Assembly (NCBI GenBank): GCA_002030045.1
Contig: LQBI01000010.1
Coordinates: forward strand, 1 to 45,880
Source: Candidatus Aegiribacteria sp. MLS_C
Lineage (GTDB): Bacteria; Fermentibacterota; Fermentibacteria; Fermentibacterales; JCC-6
Reading direction: 5' to 3'
DNA: 45,880 nt
In this document: positions 25,141-33,788 of the stretch, piece after piece
How positions within the stretch are numbered: position 1 is the stretch's first letter
Layout: each line of letters starts with the position of its first letter
The notes under the pieces: model-generated
Database searches by the model: none
What the model was told of the DNA's origin: nothing
What the model saw: only the letters and a program-made list of their open reading frames with translations
Position numbers and translations under genes: made by a program

Positions 25141-26775
25141 GTGCCCCATTCCAGGATACCAGCGATGATGATACTGTTCCTCACCTCTCCGATGCTTCTC
25201 GTCTCCTGCGGAGGAGGAGGGGAGAGAGTCCTCGCCACGGGTGACGGGATAATGGTCACCGAGGAGGATTTCCACCGTGAGTTCCAGACCCTCCTTCCCG
25301 ATGACCAGGTCTCTGTGCTCCAGCCCGGAGGCAGGCTCGACCTTGTGACGCGTCTTGCCTACAGGGATATCCTCCTTCGGGAGGCTGAACAGATTCAGCT
25401 TCCCGGGATCGACGAGTGGCTGGAGATCTCTGAAACGCTTTGGAAATCACGCACATGGCTCGAACAGGAGCTTCAGGGGATGTACGAGGAGGGTCTGGAC
25501 ACAGCCGCCGTCGAGAGCATGATGTCCGTGGAAATGACCGTGCACGCTGTTCTGATGGAGGACAGCGGTTCTGCGGCAAGGGCAGGGGAACTGTGGGTTT
25601 CGGAAGGTCCTTCCTCGCCTGATTCCGGCATGGCGCTGGCCCCCTGGAGCCAGGACGGGTCCAGCTACTTCGAGTTCCACGGAGACTACTTCCATCTCTG
25701 GTCCGGCAACCCGGTTTTCGCCTCCTCGGTCCTGGGGGTTGTCGGAACGGGCCCCTCTATCTTCCCCGCCTTCGGTACATGGGCCCTTGTGGAGGCGGAT
25801 ACCGTCCACTCGGCTCTGCAAGAGTACAGCATACCCGCCGTTGCGAGGTTCTATCTGGGGTCCATGCTTGCCCTGGAAAGGGATGTGACCGTTCTCTCCT
25901 CCGCGGTCGACGCACTGGCGGAGCATTTCAGGCTCGCGGACGGGGAGTATTCCTTCGTTGATGTCCAGGACCTGGACGGTTCGATGGTCCTCGCCGAATA
26001 TCCCGGCGGTACCCTCACTCTCGACGAGGTCCTGAGGAACCAGAGGCTGGTCAGGGATGACAGCTTCTTCAGCGGCGTGCCCGTGGACTACGCTCCGTAC
26101 AGTATTCCGGAACCGATGCTGACCCCGGAGATTGACCTCTGGGCATACATCGAGAGCATGGCGGAGACGGAGAGACAGGCAGACCTGGCCGACAGGTGCG
26201 GCATTCAGTGGCCGGATGCCGAGAAAAACCTCACCATGACAGACCGTGTGCTTAACCATATGGTCCCGGGAAGGGTTCCGGAGGTGGATACCGTCGCCGC
26301 ACTGGACTTCTACGAGGAACATCGGGAACTCTACCTGATGCCCGAGCTGAGGTCGATAAAGATAGCCTACGTACCCTATGAATGGATGCCGGAGGGGGAG
26401 GTGGGCTCCTTCGATGAGCTGGACAGGTACTACAGCCACTCCGACGAGGACGGGCGTCTCATACCGACGGATCCGTGCCCGGCCGGTTTGTTCGGAGGTT
26501 ACGGGGAAGCGGTCTTCGCCGCTCCCGAGAGCGTTTTCACCGGCCCGGTGGAATACCCCGGTGACGAAGTCTTCGTGTTCTTCGAGGTGGTTGATGTAAT
26601 TCCGGCCGGCACCGACGACCCCCTTCTCATGATGCCGGTGCTGATGGAGGACTGCAGGAGGAGCATGGTCGACAGCCTGCTCGGAGAATACCTTCTGGAA
26701 CTCTGGGACGCCTACAGTATAGAGATAGACAGCACGCTGGTAAGGCAGCTGGACCCATGGGAGACCGGCTACTGA
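25141..26775 (+). CDS. SurA/PrsA-like periplasmic lipoprotein
   Basis: A lipoprotein of 544 residues with lipobox LVSC. It has the N-terminal chaperone-like segment of SurA/PrsA proteins (GDGIMVTEEDFHREFQTLL; then a helical region) and a long low-similarity middle. A C-terminal parvulin-like region (about residues 385-510; RSIKIAYVPYEW, GLFGGYGEAVFA) is poorly conserved and may not be catalytic. I use GTG 25141 because AAAGGAAGG lies directly upstream and a normal signal peptide follows. It opens a run of four such genes after mfd. Confidence 0.75.
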   Translation: MPHSRIPAMMILFLTSPMLLVSCGGGGERVLATGDGIMVTEEDFHREFQTLLPDDQVSVLQPGGRLDLVTRLAYRDILLREAEQIQLPGIDEWLEISETLWKSRTWLEQELQGMYEEGLDTAAVESMMSVEMTVHAVLMEDSGSAARAGELWVSEGPSSPDSGMALAPWSQDGSSYFEFHGDYFHLWSGNPVFASSVLGVVGTGPSIFPAFGTWALVEADTVHSALQEYSIPAVARFYLGSMLALERDVTVLSSAVDALAEHFRLADGEYSFVDVQDLDGSMVLAEYPGGTLTLDEVLRNQRLVRDDSFFSGVPVDYAPYSIPEPMLTPEIDLWAYIESMAETERQADLADRCGIQWPDAEKNLTMTDRVLNHMVPGRVPEVDTVAALDFYEEHRELYLMPELRSIKIAYVPYEWMPEGEVGSFDELDRYYSHSDEDGRLIPTDPCPAGLFGGYGEAVFAAPESVFTGPVEYPGDEVFVFFEVVDVIPAGTDDPLLMMPVLMEDCRRSMVDSLLGEYLLELWDAYSIEIDSTLVRQLDPWETGY

Positions 26776-26819
26776 CGCCGATTCACGATCACTAAGGACC
26801 GATTCCACTGGAGGAACAT

Positions 26820-27635
26820 ATGAGACATTTCCTGCTTACATTCGCCGCTCTTGCACTGCCCGGGATCGTTGCCGCACAGGTGCTGGCAACCGTAGACGAC
26901 GCCGAACTCACATGGCAGGACGTCCTGTACATGATTGGCGGAGAGCAGAACGTGCCGTACCTGGGAATATCCTCGGAGTCAAGCGCCGAGGAGGTCCTGC
27001 AGTCATGGGTGAGGGAGGAAGTCCTGGTCCGTGCCGCAAGGAGTTCCGGACTGGCTTCAGACCCCGAGATACAGCAGGTCCTGGAACAGGCCGAGAGACA
27101 GATACTGCTGGAGGCCTACATGACCGAGATAGTCGACGGCCTTCAGCCCTCGCAGCTGGAGATAGAGAACTACGTCGACGAGTGGCTCAGCACCTACATG
27201 AAGAGCATCCATGTCCGCCACATCGTTGTGGACGACCCGAACCTGGCCGGTTCCATACTGGCCAGGGTCAGTGCGGGCAGCGACTTCGCCACCCTCGCAA
27301 ACGAGTACTCAATGGGTCCAAGCGGAGCCGAGGGCGGCGACCTGGGATGGATCACCAGGGGGCAGTCGGGCTACATGGCCTTCGATGAAGCCGCTTTCCG
27401 CCTGGCGGAGGGCGAGGTCAGCGGAGTGGTCGAGACCGGCGCCGGCTACCATATAATAAAGGTCATCGAGAGCCAGCCGCTTGAACCGGCTCCCACCGAG
27501 GAGGAGATCGAACAGATGGTGGCCATGGAACTCACTCAGGCCATGCAGGAGGAAGCGATAATGGAAAGAGTGGGAGAGCTGGAACAGGGCCATGTGATCC
27601 ATACCTATCCCCAGAGGCTCATTGAACGGATCTAG
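26820..27635 (+). CDS. PpiC-type (parvulin) periplasmic peptidyl-prolyl isomerase
   Basis: A protein of 271 residues with a cleavable signal (MRHFLLTFAALALPGIVAAQ). The N-terminal helical chaperone region (about 25-125) is followed by a full parvulin domain: SIHVRHIVVDD, FATLANEYSMGPSG, GGDLGWITRGQ, AFRLAEGEVS and GAGYHIIKV. This is the most typical isomerase of the four-gene cluster. GGAGG sits just before the ATG. The next gene starts inside its 3' end by 14 bases. Confidence 0.9.
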   Translation: MRHFLLTFAALALPGIVAAQVLATVDDAELTWQDVLYMIGGEQNVPYLGISSESSAEEVLQSWVREEVLVRAARSSGLASDPEIQQVLEQAERQILLEAYMTEIVDGLQPSQLEIENYVDEWLSTYMKSIHVRHIVVDDPNLAGSILARVSAGSDFATLANEYSMGPSGAEGGDLGWITRGQSGYMAFDEAAFRLAEGEVSGVVETGAGYHIIKVIESQPLEPAPTEEEIEQMVAMELTQAMQEEAIMERVGELEQGHVIHTYPQRLIERI

Positions 27636-28530
27636 CTCCGACCGGCGACTGGTCCTGGCAGTCTGGGTACTGGCCTCCATAGTGGCGGTGTCCACCATCG
27701 CGATCCTCCTGGGCACCGGAAGGAGAGTGAACACCGTGGAGTTCCATGACCCGGATCCCGATCCCGAGCCGCAGGAGCTCGAGGTCGCTGTCAGCGTGAA
27801 TGGTTCAGCGCTATACCATGACGACCTGGCACTTCTCGGAATAGACGATCCGGCCATACTCCGGGAGTGGATCGAGGACCAGTTGCTGGCGGACCTGGCA
27901 GTGGAAAGGGGTCTGGATAACCCTAGGGTCAGCATGCTCATTAAGGACAGGGCCGGGCAGCTGCATCTGAGGGACCTGCTTCTGTCGTCGGTCTACGCCT
28001 CCGTCCCCTTCCCCGACAGTGCCGAGGTGATGGACTTCATGCGGACCGACAGCCAGGCCTACCTGGTGGAGAGACATTACTGGGAGATGGTCCTCGCCGA
28101 CCGTCAGATGGCCGACTCAGTCCACTGGAGGCTGAACCGGGGCGAGAACTTCCAGATAACGGCGGAGAACCTCTCTCTCGGGCAGAAAGCAGGGATCGGA
28201 GGGGACCTTGGCTTCATGACCGCCGGCGAACTGATGGCTTACGGGATCCCGCGGGACCATGCGCTGATCGAGGGACTGGGAGTACCTGTGGAGAGTTCAT
28301 ACGGCTGGCATGTATTCATGGTTGACGAGACCAGGCCGATGGAGGACACGGCCAGGGTGACGAGGGCCGTGGCCGACGACCTTCACAGAAGAAGGCTCCA
28401 GGCGGCCAGGGACAGCCTGCTGCAGGCAGCTATTATCAACAGCGAGATATACCTGGATCCCGTCTACGGGGAGGTAAACGCCGCTCCGGCCGGGTCCGTG
28501 CAGAACACACAGGGGGTTGACAGCCGATGA
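27622..28530 (+). CDS. membrane-anchored parvulin-like protein
   Basis: A protein of 302 residues with one N-terminal membrane anchor (about 10-30) and a Pro/Asp/Glu-rich linker (DPDPDPEPQ). A SurA-like helical region leads to a degenerate parvulin fold containing GGDLGFMTAGELMAYG and SSYGWHVFMVDE. The GGDLGF motif is kept, but spacing in the first half is unusual, so activity is uncertain. The start is TTG overlapping the previous gene, with AGAGG upstream. It is coupled to the next gene by ATGA. Confidence 0.78.
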   Translation: MNGSSSDRRLVLAVWVLASIVAVSTIAILLGTGRRVNTVEFHDPDPDPEPQELEVAVSVNGSALYHDDLALLGIDDPAILREWIEDQLLADLAVERGLDNPRVSMLIKDRAGQLHLRDLLLSSVYASVPFPDSAEVMDFMRTDSQAYLVERHYWEMVLADRQMADSVHWRLNRGENFQITAENLSLGQKAGIGGDLGFMTAGELMAYGIPRDHALIEGLGVPVESSYGWHVFMVDETRPMEDTARVTRAVADDLHRRRLQAARDSLLQAAIINSEIYLDPVYGEVNAAPAGSVQNTQGVDSR

Positions 28531-29777
28531 TCCCGATCCTGGCTGCGGCGTTATGCGCCGCAATGATGCCCGTCGAGAAGACCGTTGCGGTGGTCGAGGA
28601 CAGCCCGATCCTGCATTCACAGGTCATGGAACTGCTTATGGAGCTAGGTGTCGAACCGGAGGGGGACTTCGAGGAAATAACTGCTTCTCCGGAGTATCTC
28701 GATGCTCTCCGCGAACTCGTGGAGAACAGGCTCATGGTCCAGGCGGGTATCGACGCGGGTTACTATCCTGCCGACGAGGAAATCCGGGCGCTGGTTGAGC
28801 AGGAACTGGAGAACGAACCGGGCATGGCCGCACTGGACCAGGAAATGCTGGCCTCGATGGTGGCGGATGCCAGGGCTGCCCAGGTATTCCTGGGAAGGAA
28901 GGTCCAGGCTGCCATCGCGGAGATGCCGATGAATCCCGAGACGTTCCTCTCGGATGGCACCGGTCAGGTGGAGGAGCTTGTGATGCCCAGGAGGGTCTCC
29001 TGGATACTGGTTCCCATCGTCCCCTCCGGCCCCGACTTCCAGGCGGCATTGGTGGAAATGCAGGAGCTGAGGGACAGGATCATGGCCGGCGAATCCTTCG
29101 AGGAACTGGCGGGTGTCTACTCGGACGATGCCTCGGCTGCCAGAGGAGGCTACCTGGGCACCTTCGAACGCGGTGACATGACAAGGGCTTTCGAGGAAAC
29201 CGCATTCTCACTGGCGCCGGGAGAGGTCAGCCAGCCGGTGGCCACTACCTACGGTGTCCACCTGATCCGTCTTGATGGGGTGGAGGATGACGGCCGTATT
29301 ACGGCAAGCCACATTCTCAGGGTCGTAGAAATAGACAGCTCGGACGTTCAAGCGGCGGACTCGGTGGCCCGTGGAATAAAGGACGACATCGAGTCAGGCT
29401 CCATCGTTTTCGAGGAGGCCGCCGAACTGTACAGCATCGACGGGTCTTCGGCCGGAAGCGGGGGGGACCTGGGCGTGAAGCCACTAAGGTTCTGGATACC
29501 TGCAATAGCCGACGCAGCTGCCGACCTGGAACCGGGCCGCTGCTCCGATCCGGTACTCATTCCCGATGTGGGGGCGCTGGCCCTGATCAAGCTCCAGGAT
29601 GGCGGGGAGGGAGTGGACTGGAGTTCCTACACAGAAGAGGAGCTGAACAGCCTGGTGCAGCAGGTGGTCTACCAGGAAACCTACGTATCCATGGTGGATT
29701 CCCTGACCAGGGAGATACCCGTGATCTACCTGACAGGCGGGACATCAGCCGGGGAAGAATCCCGACTTGAGGATTGA
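28527..29777 (+). CDS. SurA-like chaperone with two parvulin domains
   Basis: A protein of 416 residues with a short signal peptide. The N-terminal chaperone part (about 15-135) is followed by a first parvulin domain (about 150-255) with ARGGYLGTFERGDM and SLAPGEVSQPVATTYGVHLIRL. A second parvulin domain (about 260-360) has TASHILRVVEI and GSGGDLGVKPLR. Two domains in tandem match SurA, which escorts outer-membrane proteins to the BAM complex. BamD is encoded earlier in the window. It overlaps the S4 gene by 11 bases. Confidence 0.85.
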   Translation: MIPILAAALCAAMMPVEKTVAVVEDSPILHSQVMELLMELGVEPEGDFEEITASPEYLDALRELVENRLMVQAGIDAGYYPADEEIRALVEQELENEPGMAALDQEMLASMVADARAAQVFLGRKVQAAIAEMPMNPETFLSDGTGQVEELVMPRRVSWILVPIVPSGPDFQAALVEMQELRDRIMAGESFEELAGVYSDDASAARGGYLGTFERGDMTRAFEETAFSLAPGEVSQPVATTYGVHLIRLDGVEDDGRITASHILRVVEIDSSDVQAADSVARGIKDDIESGSIVFEEAAELYSIDGSSAGSGGDLGVKPLRFWIPAIADAAADLEPGRCSDPVLIPDVGALALIKLQDGGEGVDWSSYTEEELNSLVQQVVYQETYVSMVDSLTREIPVIYLTGGTSAGEESRLED

Positions 29778-30027
29778 CGTCTATCTTAACCTGATCGGGA
29801 TATTCAGGACCAGGTCCGCCTCGGGCAATGCCGCGTCCTCCGGATTCGTGTTTTCCGGCGGCAGGTCCCTGAAACCCTCCCATACCGTCTGTGAGGGTGA
29901 CGAGATCACGGTGGTCAGGCCCGACGGGCGAAAGCTCACCATAGAGGTTGTTGCGGTCCCTGAAGGCAGACAGGTCTCCAGGAAGGACCGGGGGGATTAC
30001 TACAGGGTTATCGGAGGGGATCCCTGA
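29767..30027 (+). CDS. small S4-domain RNA-binding protein (RqcP/Hsp15-like)
   Basis: A protein of 86 residues. MRIDVYLNLIGIFRTRSAS, then VFSGGRSLKPSH and VCEGDEITVV match the S4 alpha-L fold and small Hsp15/RqcP proteins, which bind stalled large ribosomal subunits and take part in quality control. The start is TTG inside the SurA gene. It ends one base into ftsE. Its length fits the family. The specific role is inferred. Confidence 0.8.
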   Translation: MRIDVYLNLIGIFRTRSASGNAASSGFVFSGGRSLKPSHTVCEGDEITVVRPDGRKLTIEVVAVPEGRQVSRKDRGDYYRVIGGDP

Positions 30028-30710
30028 TGGTCATCTCATTCCAGAACGTGAGCAGGTATTATAACGACTGGCCTGCGCTGGAGAGGATCAACCTCCAGCT
30101 TGAACAGGGTGAGTTCCTGGTGGTCTCGGGTCCCAGCGGAGCCGGCAAGACAACTCTGTTCAGGCACATCTGGATGGGGGACCTGCCCAGCTCGGGCACG
30201 GTGGAGGTCGCCGGGCACTCATCGGACAGGATAGGCAGGAGGGACCTGCCGTTACTGAGAAGGAAGCTGGGAATAGTCTTCCAGGATTTCAGGCTCCTTC
30301 CCGAGCGGACCGTCTACGACAACGTTGCCCTGCCTCTGCAGGTGACCGGGACATCCCCAAAGGCCGTGAGAAGAAGGGTCTTCTCCCTGCTGGCAGAGAT
30401 GGAGCTGAACCACAGGAGGGCTTCATACCCCCACGAGCTGTCCGGCGGAGAACAGCAGAGGGTCGCCATAGCCAGGGCCATGGTGGCGCATCCTGTGATC
30501 CTCCTTGCCGACGAGCCCACCGGCAACCTCGACCCGGAGGTTTCCAGGAAGGTGATCGACCTGCTGGTCGAGATCAACAGGACGGGCACTTCCGTGGTGC
30601 TGGCAACCCATGATCCGAGACAGGTCCCCGCCGGGGTCGCCCGGTTCATCTACCTGGACAGGGGACACATGGTCAATCCCAATTCCTGGGACGGGTACGA
30701 TCAGCTGTGA
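30027..30710 (+). CDS. ftsE: cell-division ABC ATPase FtsE
   Basis: The ATPase of the FtsEX complex, which controls peptidoglycan hydrolases at the septum. The protein is 227 residues. Walker A GPSGAGKTT, Q-loop VFQDFRLLPERTVYDNVA, the signature LSGGEQQRVAIARA, Walker B VILLADEPTG and the switch histidine THDPRQ are all present. GGAGGGG is seven bases before the ATG. ftsX follows with a one-base to four-base overlap, the standard gene order. The M23 peptidase upstream could be a target, though not proven. Confidence 0.95.
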   Translation: MVISFQNVSRYYNDWPALERINLQLEQGEFLVVSGPSGAGKTTLFRHIWMGDLPSSGTVEVAGHSSDRIGRRDLPLLRRKLGIVFQDFRLLPERTVYDNVALPLQVTGTSPKAVRRRVFSLLAEMELNHRRASYPHELSGGEQQRVAIARAMVAHPVILLADEPTGNLDPEVSRKVIDLLVEINRTGTSVVLATHDPRQVPAGVARFIYLDRGHMVNPNSWDGYDQL

Positions 30711-31582
30711 TGCACCTGCTTCGGAGCGCGATCAGAGAAGGCGCGATGAACGTCGGTGGGAAACTGGCCACCTTCCTTATCACCCTGCTCATGGTGAGCC
30801 TCTCCTTCATGGTGTTCGACATCTTCCTGGTCGTATCCTGGAACCTCGGATCGGTCCTTCGCCACGAGCAGGAGAACGTGGGAATAGAAGTATTCCTGAT
30901 GGATGACGCAGGCGAGACCCAGGCCCATAACCTGGCGGATCTCATCTCAGTGATGGAGGGCGTAAGGTCGGTGTACTACGTCTCTCCCAGGGAGGCCGAG
31001 GCCATTTTCCGGGCAGACATGCCTGATCAGGCCGACCTTCTAGCGCTTCTTGGACCTCAGTTCCATCTTCCAGCCTCGCTCCAGGTCAAGCTCCATCCAA
31101 GGTACAGGACCTCGGAGAGGGTAGAGGCCCTTGCCCGTACGATTTCGGGAATGGACGGCGTCGACGACGTCGTGTACGGCAAGGAGTACCTCCCCGGCCT
31201 GACCAGGGCGGTATCGATGCTGGAGAAGCTGGTGCTTCTGGCTGGGCTGGTACTGGCCGTCAGTCTGTCCCTGGTGGTGGCGAACACAGTCAGACTGGCC
31301 GTGGCAAAGAGGGCTCTCACGGTGCAGATAATGAGTATAGTAGGGGCACCGGGATGGTTCGTGAGGATGCCGTTCATCGGAGAGGGGATCGTGACCGGTG
31401 TGGCCGGTTCCGCTGGAAGCCTTCTTCTGACAGCGGCTGTGTCGGTAATGCTTTCCCCCAGCGTTCCCCACGAGTTCCTTCCCTGGAGCTGGATAGTCCT
31501 TGTGCTAGCACTGGGCGCCTGCTCCGGCGCCGCCGGAAGCTGGATCGGAATGCGTTCGGGCATTCCCAGGCCGCGGCGCTGA
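30710..31582 (+). CDS. ftsX: cell-division permease FtsX
   Basis: Membrane partner of FtsE, 290 residues. The topology is typical: one N-terminal membrane helix (about 18-42), a long extracellular domain with EVFLMDDAGETQA and YYVSPREAEAIF, then three helices near the C-terminus (about 165-195, 220-245 and 255-282). The domain between TM1 and TM2 is the part that touches EnvC-like M23 proteins. ATG 30710 overlaps the ftsE stop; GTG 30707 is one codon earlier. Confidence 0.93.
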   Translation: MHLLRSAIREGAMNVGGKLATFLITLLMVSLSFMVFDIFLVVSWNLGSVLRHEQENVGIEVFLMDDAGETQAHNLADLISVMEGVRSVYYVSPREAEAIFRADMPDQADLLALLGPQFHLPASLQVKLHPRYRTSERVEALARTISGMDGVDDVVYGKEYLPGLTRAVSMLEKLVLLAGLVLAVSLSLVVANTVRLAVAKRALTVQIMSIVGAPGWFVRMPFIGEGIVTGVAGSAGSLLLTAAVSVMLSPSVPHEFLPWSWIVLVLALGACSGAAGSWIGMRSGIPRPRR

Positions 31583-31628
31583 ACGTGCCCTTTCAAGGCA
31601 GCCAAAAAGTGATCGGATCAACAGGGAG

Positions 31629-31641
31629 GCGGTTTAACCGC
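31629..31641. other. short palindrome between ftsX and yajC
   Basis: GCGGTTTAACCGC is a perfect 6-bp inverted repeat around one base, 40 bases before the yajC start. The spacer (31583-31680) also has a weak TGCC/GGCA stem at its left end. It may be a protein site or a minor terminator; nothing decides. Confidence 0.3.
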
Positions 31642-31680
31642 TGAGCGGGATCGCCACCGGAACAGTCGATGGGAGTCGTG

Positions 31681-32208
31681 ATGACGAGAACACTCATGGT
31701 GCTGGTACTCCTTACCGCAGGTGTGGTCGCCCAGGAAGCTGCACCCTCAGAACAGCCGGTCCAGCCCACAGCCGAGACGGTACCTGCCGACCCGCAGGAG
31801 CAGCAGACGGAAGCGGTTCCCTCCCAGCAGGCGGGACAGCCTTCCAGGACCTCTCCGGTCGATCCAGCCCCACTGCAGACAGAAACAGCACCTGCGGAGA
31901 ACTCCGAGCAGCAGCCTCAGACCTGTATGGGCGGAGGCGGCATAATGAGCTTCGTTCCCATGCTGGCGATCATAGCGATATTCTACTTCCTGATGATCAG
32001 ACCCCAGCAGAAGCAGGCCAAGATGCTCAGGGAGATGCGCGACGCATTACAGAAGGACGACAGGGTGGTAACCAGCGGAGGTATCCACGGGGTGATAACC
32101 AACCTCAAGGGTGACGTGGTCACGGTCCGGATAGCCGACAACGTCAAGATAGACGTGGACAGGAACTCCCTCACCCTGGACAGTGTTGAGAGGGATACTG
32201 GCAAGTAA
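31681..32208 (+). CDS. yajC: preprotein translocase subunit YajC with extended N-terminus
   Basis: Accessory subunit of the SecDF-YajC complex. The C-terminal half is typical: GGGGIMSFVPMLAIIAIFYF membrane helix, then RPQQKQAKMLREMRDAL and the small beta domain DRVVTSGGIHGVI. What is unusual is the N-terminus. A signal-peptide-like start (MTRTLMVLVLLTAGVVAQ) is followed by about 65 residues rich in Pro, Gln, Glu, Ala and Thr. Total length is 175 residues against about 110 in most species. GGGAG lies five bases before the chosen ATG; an ATG at 31669 is also in frame. Confidence 0.88.
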   Translation: MTRTLMVLVLLTAGVVAQEAAPSEQPVQPTAETVPADPQEQQTEAVPSQQAGQPSRTSPVDPAPLQTETAPAENSEQQPQTCMGGGGIMSFVPMLAIIAIFYFLMIRPQQKQAKMLREMRDALQKDDRVVTSGGIHGVITNLKGDVVTVRIADNVKIDVDRNSLTLDSVERDTGK

Positions 32209-32305
32209 CAGGCAGCCGGACAGGTGAAGGGGCTTTGCGCGGCAGGTGCATGAACCGTGCAATGAAGAAGGGGCGGGGAAGCCCCGGGGAAGAGCGGGTG
32301 TTGGC

Positions 32306-32833
32306 ATGAGCAGGAGACTGCAGTACTACGGTTCGGACATCCTGAGGAAGAAATCGGTGGAAGTCGATCCTTCGGAGGGGGCCGAGTACCTGCATGAACT
32401 GGTGAAGGACATGAAACAGCTTCTGACGATGGAACGGGGACTCGGCCTGGCGGCTCCGCAGGCCGGTGACAACGTGAGGGTTTTTATTCTCAACCCGGAT
32501 GAACTCCCTCTGGGAGGACGGTGGGTCTTCATGAACCCCCGCGTGGAAACCGGGGGTTCCCCGATCAAGGACGAGGAGGGATGTCTCAGCATTCCCGGGG
32601 TATTTGAAGCGGTTCGCCGGCCCTCCCGTGTCACAGTGACCGCCAGCGACCTGGAAGGCGTCCGTTTCACCCTGGAACTCACCGACTACGCCGCCAGGGC
32701 GGTGCAGCACGAGAACGACCACCTGGACGGTATTCTTTTCGTGGACAGGCTCAGCCCGATAAGGAAGAAGCTGATAAGGAAGCAGCTTTCGGAGATCCGC
32801 AGGGAGTACGCCGGCGATTCCAGGATACTCTAG
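32306..32833 (+). CDS. def: peptide deformylase
   Basis: Metalloenzyme that removes the formyl group from new proteins. The protein is 175 residues. The three family motifs are intact: GLGLAAPQAG, EGCLSIPG (Cys ligand) and the HExxH helix QHENDHLDG. ATG 32306 gives a normal N-terminus (MSRRLQYYGSDILRK); the upstream in-frame ATG at 32246 adds residues unlike the family. fmt follows 13 bases later, the common def-fmt pairing. The 97-bp gap after yajC has only a weak 5-bp GC stem. Confidence 0.95.
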   Translation: MSRRLQYYGSDILRKKSVEVDPSEGAEYLHELVKDMKQLLTMERGLGLAAPQAGDNVRVFILNPDELPLGGRWVFMNPRVETGGSPIKDEEGCLSIPGVFEAVRRPSRVTVTASDLEGVRFTLELTDYAARAVQHENDHLDGILFVDRLSPIRKKLIRKQLSEIRREYAGDSRIL

Positions 32834-32846
32834 GGAGAGCGCTCCG

Positions 32847-33788
32847 TTGACGGGACCGCTTGACCTGGTTTTCTTCGGTACATCGGAATTTGCCATTCCA
32901 TGCCTTCGGAGCATTATCCGCTCGCGCCACAACCTGCTCTTTGCAGTTACCAGGCCTCCGAGGCCTGCCGGCCGTGGAAAGAGGCTCACACAGCCTCCCG
33001 TGAGCGCCTATCTTGCCGACAGTCATCCATATATCGATGTCCATCAGCCGGAGAAACTGGATGGAGATTTCATCTCGTTCCTCAGGAACAGGGCTCCGCA
33101 CCTTATGGTGACGGCTGCCTACGGCGCCTGGCTGCCGGGAGAACTGCTCAGCGCCCCGCCTCTCGGCGTGGTCAACGTGCACCCGTCCCTTCTTCCGGTC
33201 TACAGGGGTGCTGCGCCGGTCACCAGGGCCATCCTCGACGGAAGGGGGGAGACCGGCGTCTCCTTCATGCTGACCGACGAGGGATGGGATACCGGGCCTC
33301 TGATAGAAGTGTTCTCATGCGGGATAAGGGATGACGACACCTCCGGGACACTGGAGGAGCGCCTGGCCCGGCTTGCCGGAGAGAAGGTGGTCCAGGTGCT
33401 GGAAGACTACGGAGCCGGTCTCCTGGAACCTGTACCCCAGTCCGGGAAGGCTCTCTACGCGGATAAGGTCAGCACCATGGAGACTTGGATGGACTGGAAT
33501 CGACCCGCCTCGGAGCTGGAGAGGATGGTACGGGCCTTCCAGCCTTCTCCCGGTGCCAGGACGACCCTGCGTGGAAGACTGATCAAGATACTGGCCGCCG
33601 AGGTTGCTGGAACTGCCGGCATTCCGCCGGGGGAGCTGGTGGCCGGCCGGGATGGACTCACCGTGGGCTGCGGCGACGGTTCACTACGCGTCCTAAGGCT
33701 GCAGCCATCCTCCAGACGCGCCATGACGGCACAGGAGTTCCTGAGAGGGTTCCTGCCGGAGGATGGAGCCCGATTTGAAAGCCCCTGA
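32847..33788 (+). CDS. fmt: methionyl-tRNA formyltransferase
   Basis: Adds a formyl group to initiator Met-tRNA. The protein is 313 residues. FFGTSEFAIPCL at the start, the formyl-folate site NVHPSLLPVYRGAAPV with the catalytic HPS, FMLTDEGWDTGP, and a C-terminal OB-type domain (about 205-305) match the family. The start is TTG 32847; there is no closer ATG. It lies just after def and overlaps the DUF116 gene by up to 26 bases. Confidence 0.95.
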   Translation: MTGPLDLVFFGTSEFAIPCLRSIIRSRHNLLFAVTRPPRPAGRGKRLTQPPVSAYLADSHPYIDVHQPEKLDGDFISFLRNRAPHLMVTAAYGAWLPGELLSAPPLGVVNVHPSLLPVYRGAAPVTRAILDGRGETGVSFMLTDEGWDTGPLIEVFSCGIRDDDTSGTLEERLARLAGEKVVQVLEDYGAGLLEPVPQSGKALYADKVSTMETWMDWNRPASELERMVRAFQPSPGARTTLRGRLIKILAAEVAGTAGIPPGELVAGRDGLTVGCGDGSLRVLRLQPSSRRAMTAQEFLRGFLPEDGARFESP

